This document shows, one piece after another, positions 55,077 to 64,000 of a stretch of 64,000 nt of DNA. The stretch is from Variovorax sp. 54 (lineage in GTDB: Bacteria; Pseudomonadota; Gammaproteobacteria; Burkholderiales; Burkholderiaceae_C). How positions within the stretch are numbered: the first letter of the stretch is position 1; every line of letters begins with the position of its first letter. The notes beneath the pieces were generated by a model, which saw nothing but the letters and a program-made list of their open reading frames with translations, did no database searches and was not told where the DNA came from. Location of the stretch: the NCBI RefSeq assembly GCF_002754375.1, contig NZ_PEFF01000001.1, positions 3,120,501-3,184,500 of the forward strand, given 5' to 3'. Both the position numbers and the translations under genes were made by a program.

Positions 55077-55676
55077 TCAGTCCAGACGCTGGTTGATCAC
55101 GCGCGCCACGAAGTTTTCCATGGAGACCCGGATCGCCTTTTCCGTGGATTTCCCAAGGGCTTCTGCGCCTACAGGGCATTGGCCATCGACCGACTCCTGA
55201 CCAAAACCGCGCACCGTGGTCGTTGCGAGCTCCCGGCCTTCGGCGGAGACTGCTGTGGTCTTGATGGAGATTTCGACGCTCGCATCCGCGGTGGGCACGA
55301 AGAAGCCCGGCTGGAACCGCAAGCGCGGGTTGAAGTCATCGAGGGCAAAGGTGTAGAGCACGCCGTCGTTGCCCGCTTCCGAGGCTGTGGAAACGGCCAC
55401 CACTGACGAATGCGCCGCCGAGACGGTGCGCACGATGGACGTCTTGATGGCCGCACCCAATGCCACCGGGAAGTTGTGCGCGCCACAGATGTGGCCCGGC
55501 TTGACGGTTTTCTCGAGCGTCGCCAGGTCATTCGACACGGCGACATACGCCTTGCTCGACTGGACCCGATCACGGCGGACCTCGTAGGCTGCCGACGTAC
55601 TCCCGACTTCCGCCCGGTGAGCGCAGCCCACGATCAACAGGGCACCCGCGCAGATACCAGCCAGTCTTGCAATCAC
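55077..55676 (-). CDS. Lipoprotein, 199 aa (cluster member 3)
   Basis: Lipobox LIVGC (cysteine ~18). Mature part contains CGAHNFPVALGAAIKTSIVRTV, strands VLYTFALDDFNPRLRFQPGF and SVEISIKTTAVSAEGREL, ending in STEKAIRVSMENFVARVI. It is convergent with the two tandem lipoprotein genes and slightly less GC-rich. Same overall layout; function unknown. Confidence 0.75.
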   Translation of the reverse strand: MIARLAGICAGALLIVGCAHRAEVGSTSAAYEVRRDRVQSSKAYVAVSNDLATLEKTVKPGHICGAHNFPVALGAAIKTSIVRTVSAAHSSVVAVSTASEAGNDGVLYTFALDDFNPRLRFQPGFFVPTADASVEISIKTTAVSAEGRELATTTVRGFGQESVDGQCPVGAEALGKSTEKAIRVSMENFVARVINQRLD

Positions 55677-55744
55677 GTGCTTCTCCTCGTAATGAATTGT
55701 TATTTGATTCTAGGAGGCGCAGGAGCGCACCTCGCGCAGCCAAT

Positions 55745-55774
55745 AAAAAACGCGCCCTCGGGCGCGTTTCTTTT
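55745..55774 (-). terminator. Rho-independent terminator of gap
   Basis: Stem CGCGCCC-TC-GGGCGCG flanked by an A-run (55745-55750) and a T-run, so it can work in both directions; it closes the minus-strand gap gene and the 55077 gene lies beyond it. Confidence 0.85.
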
Positions 55775-55787
55775 GGCGTCTGTCGTC

Positions 55788-58959
<3,172 letters not shown>

Positions 58960-59107
58960 GGGCAGTGGGCTTTCGGGGGAAAAGGGTGGGTGGGGGGTAC
59001 GGGAGAACCCGAGATTTTACCGGGCGAGCCGCGCCCGGCCTCGATACAGGGCCAACACCCCACTGATGCTCTCTTGTGTCGCAGGCACGCTGCTAGAGTT
59101 GCCCCCC

Positions 59108-59497
59108 ATGCAAGGGCTGCACCTCACCGCCGATCTCCACGACTGCCAATGCGGCCTCCAATGGCTCACCGACGGGCGCGCGCTCGGCGAGGTCTGCACC
59201 AAGGCCGTGACGGCGGCCGGGCTGCAGGCCGTGGGCAAGCTGGTCCACGGTTTTCCGGCCACGCCGCAAGGCCCGGGCGGCGTGACCGCCACGCTGCTGC
59301 TGGCCGAATCGCACCTGTGCATCCACACCTGGCCCGAGCAGCGCGGCGTGACGCTCGACGTGTATGTGTGCAACTTCGGCGCCGACCATTCGGCCAAGGC
59401 GCATGCGCTGATGGCCTGCCTGGTGGCGTTGTTCGAGCCCCGCCACAGCGAGCGCAACGAGCTGCAACGTGGGCGTGTAGGCGGGTCGGTGCGGTGA
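59108..59497 (+). CDS. speD: S-adenosylmethionine decarboxylase proenzyme (class I-type small SpeD)
   Basis: 129 aa. Self-cleavage at E67-S68 in AESHLCIHTWPE gives the pyruvoyl group from S68; H69 and the following Cys (family Ser in others) are in the catalytic loop, as is the LDVYVCNFGADHSAKA segment. It makes the aminopropyl donor for spermidine; speE is not in the window. Its stop overlaps the next start by one base (TGATG). Confidence 0.93.
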   Translation: MQGLHLTADLHDCQCGLQWLTDGRALGEVCTKAVTAAGLQAVGKLVHGFPATPQGPGGVTATLLLAESHLCIHTWPEQRGVTLDVYVCNFGADHSAKAHALMACLVALFEPRHSERNELQRGRVGGSVR

Positions 59498-60240
59498 TGA
59501 CGGTGCGCGCGATGATCCTGGCCGCCGGCCGCGGCGAACGCATGCGGCCGCTGACCGACACCTGCCCCAAGCCCCTGCTCGAGGTGCGCGGCAAGCCGCT
59601 GATGCAGTGGCCGATGGAAGCGCTGGCCGAAGGCGGCTTCACCGAGCTGGTGGTCAACACCGACTGGCTCGGCGCGCAGGTCGCCGCCCGGTTCGGCGCG
59701 AACCCTGTGCTGGACGGGCACGGCGCGCTGTCCATTTCGTATTCCGACGAGGGCCGCGACTTCGGCGGTGCGCTCGAAACCGCCGGCGGCATCGTGCGCG
59801 CGCTGCCGCTGCTGGGCGAGGTCTTCTGGGTCGCGGCCGGCGACGTGTTCGCGCCCGACTTCCGCTTCACCCAGGCTGCGGTCGACCGCTTCCTGGCCAG
59901 CGGCAAGCTCGCCCACCTGTGGCTGGTGCCGAACCCGGCGCACAACCTCAAGGGCGACTTCGGCCTCTCGGCCGACGGGCTCGCGCTGAACCAGGCGGCC
60001 GAGAAATACACCTTCTCGACCATCGGCCTGTACCGCGCCGCGCTGTTCGCACCGCCGTACAGCAGCATTCCGGCCGGCAACCCGGACGGCGTCAAGGTGC
60101 CGCTGGCGCCGATCCTGCGCGCCGCGATGAACAACCAGCAGGTGAGCGCCGAGCTCTACACCGGCGACTGGACCGACGTGGGCACGCCGCAGCGCCTGCA
60201 GCAACTCAACGCCGGGGTCGCGCCGGCACCGGGCGCATGA
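59497..60240 (+). CDS. murU: N-acetylmuramate-1-phosphate uridylyltransferase (MurU-type nucleotidyltransferase)
   Basis: 247 aa. Nucleotidyltransferase loop AMILAAGRGERMRPLT followed by CPKPLLEVRGKPLM; the GALETAGGIVRALP and FWVAAGDVFAPD segments carry the metal site. MurU acts in cell-wall recycling with AmgK, whose gene is not here. The start overlaps speD by one base and the stop overlaps the next gene (ATGA), so the operon is tightly coupled. Confidence 0.9.
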   Translation: MTVRAMILAAGRGERMRPLTDTCPKPLLEVRGKPLMQWPMEALAEGGFTELVVNTDWLGAQVAARFGANPVLDGHGALSISYSDEGRDFGGALETAGGIVRALPLLGEVFWVAAGDVFAPDFRFTQAAVDRFLASGKLAHLWLVPNPAHNLKGDFGLSADGLALNQAAEKYTFSTIGLYRAALFAPPYSSIPAGNPDGVKVPLAPILRAAMNNQQVSAELYTGDWTDVGTPQRLQQLNAGVAPAPGA

Positions 60241-61187
60241 CGACGCTCGCGCCGCTGCCCGACGCCCTGCGCCTGCTGCCGCAGCGCCTGCACGAGCTGG
60301 CCCTGGCCACCGCCGCCGAACGCAACGACGGCGCGCCCGAAGACCCGCTGACCGTGCCGCTCTACGAGAGCGACTTCACGCGCCTGAGCCTCTCGCCCAT
60401 GCGCCAGGGCTGGCATGTCGAGTATTTCGGCGAGACCTGGGGCGACGCCTTCGACGAAACGCTCGCCTGCCTGAGCCGGCAAGAGGTGGCCGACTGCCTC
60501 ACCTCGCTGTCGTTCAGCGGCCCCGACAGCGGGGCCAACGGCTCGCGCGAATGGATGTTCACGCCGCTGCTCGACAGCCCGGTGACCTTTCCCCGCCTGC
60601 GCTCGCTGTTCATCAAGCCGACGCAGCCCGAGGACCACAACCAGTCGCTCGTCTGCACCAGCGACGGCATCCTCGAAGAAGGCGGCGACATCACGCGCTG
60701 GGTGCGCAAGACGCCGCGCCTGAGCGAGCTGACGGTGCCGAACCCACCGAACGCCGACTTCTTCGCCGTGCCGCTGCCGCAACTGACCAGCCTGTGCGTC
60801 GGCGCCCATTTCGACACGCAGAACTTCATTCGCCACCTCGCCGCGGCGACAACGCAGCTGCCGGGCCTCAGGCTGCTGGATTTTTCCGAATCCACCGAGC
60901 AGCAGATGGTGTGGCCGGCCGACCGGGCACCCGGCGGCATCACGGCCTTCGAAGACTACGAAGCCTTGCTGCACAGCCCCGTGGGCGCGCAGCTGCGCGT
61001 GCTGAGGCTGCGCAATACCTGCCTCGACCTGGCCCAGCTGCAGCAGCTGCAGGGCGTGCGGCAGGGGCTGCAATTCATGGTCATCCAGTCAACGATCGGC
61101 GGCTACGTCAGCCACTTTGCGCAGGATGTGTTCCCATGGCGGCACCTGGTACCCGCGGACCCCGGACTTGCACCGTATCGAAAGTGA
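60237..61187 (+). CDS. Unrecognised protein with LRR-like strands
   Basis: 316 aa, soluble. No confident family. Two or more repeats of leucine-rich style can be seen (PRLRSLFIKPTQPEDHNQSL; PRLSELTVPNPPNADFFAV; PQLTSLCVGAHF; LPGLRLLDFSES), spaced by ~40 residues. It starts on the murU stop (ATGA) and ends six bases before pepP. Its placement inside a coupled operon suggests a fixed role, unknown to me. Confidence 0.6.
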   Translation: MTTLAPLPDALRLLPQRLHELALATAAERNDGAPEDPLTVPLYESDFTRLSLSPMRQGWHVEYFGETWGDAFDETLACLSRQEVADCLTSLSFSGPDSGANGSREWMFTPLLDSPVTFPRLRSLFIKPTQPEDHNQSLVCTSDGILEEGGDITRWVRKTPRLSELTVPNPPNADFFAVPLPQLTSLCVGAHFDTQNFIRHLAAATTQLPGLRLLDFSESTEQQMVWPADRAPGGITAFEDYEALLHSPVGAQLRVLRLRNTCLDLAQLQQLQGVRQGLQFMVIQSTIGGYVSHFAQDVFPWRHLVPADPGLAPYRK

Positions 61188-61193
61188 AATCCC

Positions 61194-62585
61194 ATGCTCA
61201 ATGACACCACGATCTACGCCGAGCGCCGCGCGCGCCTCGCTTCGCAACTGGGCAAGGACGGCATCGCCATCGTCCCGACCGCACTCGAGCGCCAGCGCAA
61301 CCGCGACAGCGACTTCCTGTTCCGCCACGACAGCTACTTCTACTACCTGACCGGTTTCACCGAGCCGAACGCGTGGCTGGTGCTGGCGGGCGACGGCCGC
61401 GCCACGCTGTTCTGCGCGCCGAAAGACCTCGAACGCGAGATCTGGGACGGCTACCGCCTCGGCCCCGACGCCGCCCCCGCCGCGCTGGGCGTGGACGAGG
61501 CCTTCTCGGTGAACGACCTCGACGCCAAGCTGCCGAAGCTGCTCGAAAACCGCTCCACCGTGTGGTTCCCCTTCGCCACCCACAAGGGCCTCGAAACCCG
61601 CATCGACGGCTGGCTGCAGTCGGTGCGCGCGCGCGTGCGCTACGGCGCGCTGTGCCCCGAGGAGCAGCGCGACCTGTGCGGCCCGCTCGACGAGATGCGC
61701 CTGGTCAAGGACGCGCATGAACAAGACATCATGCGTCGCGCCGCGCAGATCAGCGCCCGCGCCCACATCCGCGCGATGCAGCTGTCGGCGCGCATGTTGC
61801 GCGAGGGCAAGGACGTGCGCGAGTACCACCTCGACGCCGAGCTGCTGCACGAGTTCCGCCTGGGCGGCTCGCAGTACCCGGCCTACGGCTCCATCGTCGC
61901 GGCCGGCGCCAACGCCTGCGTGCTGCACTACCGCGCCGACGCCGCGCCCGTGCGCCAGGGCGAACTGGTGCTGATCGACGCCGGCTGCGAGCTCGACGGC
62001 TACGCCAGCGACATCACCCGCACCTTCCCCGCCGACGGCAAGTTCAGCGGCCCGCAGCGCGCGCTGTACGACCTGGTGCTCGCCAGCCAGGACGCCTCGG
62101 CCGCCGCCACCAAGGCCGGCAACCGCTTCAACGACCCGCACGACGCGGCCGTGAAAGTGCTCGCGCAGGGCATGCTCGACCTGGGCCTGCTCGACGGCAA
62201 CAAGGTCGGCAGCGTCGACGACGTGATCGATTCGCGCGCCTACTTCCAGTTCTACATGCACCGCACCGGCCACTGGCTGGGCATGGACGTGCACGACTGC
62301 GGCAGCTATGTCGAACCCACGCAGGTCGGCGAAGTGAGCGAACGAAAAGATCCGCTGTCGAACGAACTCATCAAGAACCGCCCGAGCCGCATCCTGCACC
62401 CGGGCATGGTGCTGACGCTGGAACCCGGCATCTACGTGCGGCCCGGCGAGGGCGTGCCCGAGAAATTCCACAACATCGGCATCCGCATCGAGGACGACGC
62501 GATCGTCACGGCCACGGGCTGCGAACTGATTTCGCGGGGGGTGCCGGTGAAGGCGGATGAGATCGAGGCGTTGATGCGAGGGTGA
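61194..62585 (+). CDS. pepP: Xaa-Pro aminopeptidase (PepP)
   Basis: 463 aa, M24B. The N-terminal creatinase-like domain (residues 1-~170) is followed by the catalytic pita-bread fold. Metal ligands D262, D273 (in LIDAGCELDGYASDITRTFP), H360 in HRTGHWLGM, E410 in LTLEPGIY, and E433 in IRIEDD. It removes N-terminal residues before proline. Last gene of the speD-murU operon. Confidence 0.95.
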   Translation: MLNDTTIYAERRARLASQLGKDGIAIVPTALERQRNRDSDFLFRHDSYFYYLTGFTEPNAWLVLAGDGRATLFCAPKDLEREIWDGYRLGPDAAPAALGVDEAFSVNDLDAKLPKLLENRSTVWFPFATHKGLETRIDGWLQSVRARVRYGALCPEEQRDLCGPLDEMRLVKDAHEQDIMRRAAQISARAHIRAMQLSARMLREGKDVREYHLDAELLHEFRLGGSQYPAYGSIVAAGANACVLHYRADAAPVRQGELVLIDAGCELDGYASDITRTFPADGKFSGPQRALYDLVLASQDASAAATKAGNRFNDPHDAAVKVLAQGMLDLGLLDGNKVGSVDDVIDSRAYFQFYMHRTGHWLGMDVHDCGSYVEPTQVGEVSERKDPLSNELIKNRPSRILHPGMVLTLEPGIYVRPGEGVPEKFHNIGIRIEDDAIVTATGCELISRGVPVKADEIEALMRG

Positions 62586-62586
62586 G

Positions 62587-62934
62587 TCAGGCGGGCAGCG
62601 CGCAGAACAGCGCCTGCCCGATCGCCAGCACCGCCGCGCCCGCGGCGATGCGCGGAAAACGGCGCGGCAAGCCGCTCAGCAGCCCGACCGTCGCCAGCGC
62701 CGCCGCAGTCAGCGCCCCGAGCCACAGCACCCATCCCACCGACCCGCCAGCCGCCTCCAGGCTGGCCCACAGCGACAGGCACAGCAATGCAGTGCCCCCG
62801 AGCTGCAGCCATCGGCGCCAGGCGCCCGGCGTGCTGCCGCGGCCGAAGACGTCTTCGCTGTGGCGGTCCATGGCGAGGCTCAGCGCGCAGAAGCCGGCCA
62901 GCGAGGCCGCGAACACCAATCCGAGCAGCGGCAT
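62587..62934 (-). CDS. DUF3325-family membrane protein
   Basis: 115 aa, four membrane helices: MPLLGLVFAASLAGFCALSL, LGGTALLCLSLWASLEA, VLWLGALTAAALATVGL and the C-terminal AAVLAIGQALFCAL. The family is found beside PepSY and TonB-dependent siderophore receptor genes, with an unknown role. ATG 62934 overlaps the PepSY stop by one base. Confidence 0.85.
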   Translation of the reverse strand: MPLLGLVFAASLAGFCALSLAMDRHSEDVFGRGSTPGAWRRWLQLGGTALLCLSLWASLEAAGGSVGWVLWLGALTAAALATVGLLSGLPRRFPRIAAGAAVLAIGQALFCALPA

Positions 62935-64000
62935 CACGATCCCTGACCCGATGCAGCAAGTTCCGTCGGCGGTGGCGGCTTGACGGCCTTCTTGGGCGTC
63001 GCCAGAGCCTTGCGGCGCTTGCGCTCCACCAGCCAGGTGGTCCCCGCGAGCCCCAGGCCGAGTGCAATCACCACGAGATCGAAGCCCGCCACCGAACTCG
63101 GCCCCGTGCGCAGGCTGACCGTGAGCGGCGCAGGGCCGGTGAAGGCATTGAGTACCGGCAGCAGCGCGAACAGCAGCGCGCCGAGCGCGAGCTGCGCCTG
63201 CCACATGCGCAGGGTCGGGCGCAGCAGGCCCAGCACGACGGTAGCGCCCCAGACGATGAAGAACCAGCGGATCTCGGCCTCGTTGCGGCCGGCCACGTCG
63301 ACCGGCAGCAGGCGGTTGGCCCAGAAGAACGCCGCCATGGCCACGGGCAGGCCCGCGATCGCGCCGAGGTTCAGCCCGTCGACGAGCCGCAGGCCGAAGC
63401 CGATGCGTCCGCCCTGCTTGAGGGTCTTGGCGTATTTCTGGCGCTCCTTCACGGCCCACAGCAGCAGACCGGTCGCCACCATCAGGCAGCCCGCCAGGCC
63501 CGACACGAAGAACAGCGCGCGCAGCAGCGGATCGGCAAAGCGGCCGATGTGCAGGCCGTAGAGCACGCCGCGCGTCTCGGCCGCGGCCTTGGGCACGTCG
63601 CCGAAGGTGCCGATGAGCGCGCCGGTCGTGCCGTTGAACTGCATCGTCGGTTGCTCGTACGACAGGTGCCAGCCCTCGGCCCGCGCGAGCGATACCACGG
63701 CGTTGGCGTCGTTCGGCTGGTGCACCACGATGCGGCCGACGGGCGCGCCGTCCCAGTGGGCCGTGGCCTGCGCGACCATGGGCGCGAGGGGCGCCAGCGC
63801 AGCCTTCGCGCCCGAGGGCTTGATCTGCGTGCGCACGCCGCCCGGGAAGGCCTCGGCGAAGAAGGTGTCGTTGCCACCGTGCGCCTTGTAGGCCACCTGC
63901 GGCCCCCACGGCATGTACATGAACATCAGCGTGACCAGCCCGGTGTAGGTGATCATGGCGTGGTACGGCAGCGCGAGCACGGCGGTGACGTTGTGCGCGT
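62934..64000 (-). CDS. PepSY-associated TM protein, N-terminus beyond window
   Basis: Visible part about 355 codons. Membrane helices: HNVTAVLALPYHAMITYTGL at the window edge, ALFFVSGLAGCLMVATGLLLW, LNLGAIAGLPVAMAAFFWANRL, WFFIVWGATVVLGLL, and a final helix. The DUF3325 gene follows, so it is a siderophore-uptake/iron-regulated unit. No start is seen here; the gene enters from the right edge. Confidence 0.9.
   Translation of the reverse strand, partial: AHNVTAVLALPYHAMITYTGLVTLMFMYMPWGPQVAYKAHGGNDTFFAEAFPGGVRTQIKPSGAKAALAPLAPMVAQATAHWDGAPVGRIVVHQPNDANAVVSLARAEGWHLSYEQPTMQFNGTTGALIGTFGDVPKAAAETRGVLYGLHIGRFADPLLRALFFVSGLAGCLMVATGLLLWAVKERQKYAKTLKQGGRIGFGLRLVDGLNLGAIAGLPVAMAAFFWANRLLPVDVAGRNEAEIRWFFIVWGATVVLGLLRPTLRMWQAQLALGALLFALLPVLNAFTGPAPLTVSLRTGPSSVAGFDLVVIALGLGLAGTTWLVERKRRKALATPKKAVKPPPPTELAASGQGS

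Overview
The window is about 64 kb of GC-rich, densely packed bacterial chromosome. Gene content points to a betaproteobacterium of the Comamonadaceae, most like Variovorax. The evidence is: four tripartite-tricarboxylate (Bug-type) periplasmic binding proteins, a HTH-less BirA, a topoisomerase III with an H1-like tail and a SWIB domain, an infA/dbpA cluster, and many LysR regulators divergent from small metabolic operons. The genus is inferred from protein style, not from a marker search. I saw no rRNA, tRNA, CRISPR array, phage or insertion-sequence transposase.

Layout. 1-3.2 kb: a cut-off bestrophin, a membrane protein, YiaAB and an SRPBCC protein. 2.7-4.4 kb: recX and recA with a weak LexA box upstream. 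4.5-8 kb: a MarR regulator, a two-component pair and a HEAT-repeat protein coupled to the kinase. 8-9.8 kb: birA and a SET-domain lysine methyltransferase with a long lysine-rich tail. 9.9-12.8 kb: topB fused to an H1-like tail and a SWIB domain, divergent from the SET gene across a perfect 35-nt purine-pyrimidine alternating tract. 12.8-17 kb: two Bug proteins around a LysR gene, and an N-formylglutamate deformylase. 17-21.8 kb: a TetR-controlled acyl-CoA operon (thioesterase, AidB-like dehydrogenase, ligase). 21.8-28.6 kb: a gamma-glutamyl hydrolase, a TIM-barrel isomerase, a class III aminotransferase with an Lrp regulator, and a MocR/MFS pair. 28.6-31.4 kb: a locus with long leader, small protein, IF-1, DbpA helicase and a small basic protein. 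31.4-36.8 kb: a MerR regulator, acyltransferase 3, a LysR/EamA pair and a fatty acid desaturase.

36.9-42.3 kb holds a complete-looking front half of hydroxyproline catabolism on the minus strand: substrate-binding protein, proline-racemase-type epimerase, three D-hydroxyproline dehydrogenase subunits joined by ATGA overlaps, and a GntR regulator last. Upstream of it lies a striking nested inverted-repeat element (42506-42761). 42.8-47.6 kb: a Bug protein, an M20 amidohydrolase, and pirin plus FMN reductase with a divergent LysR. 47.6-55.7 kb: slyD between two less GC-rich membrane-protein genes, a CYTH-CHAD protein divergent from a VOC protein across a paired operator, a second pirin, YciI, an ABM protein and three similar-sized lipoproteins. 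55.8-59 kb: gap and tkt. 59.1-62.6 kb: a tight speD-murU-LRR-like-pepP operon. 62.6-64 kb: DUF3325 and PepSY genes, running off the right edge, typical of TonB siderophore uptake loci.

The most interesting signals are the SET / TopIII-SWIB pair with its Z-DNA-prone shared promoter, the nested repeats at 875-1035 and 42506-42761, and the cluster of three lipoproteins.
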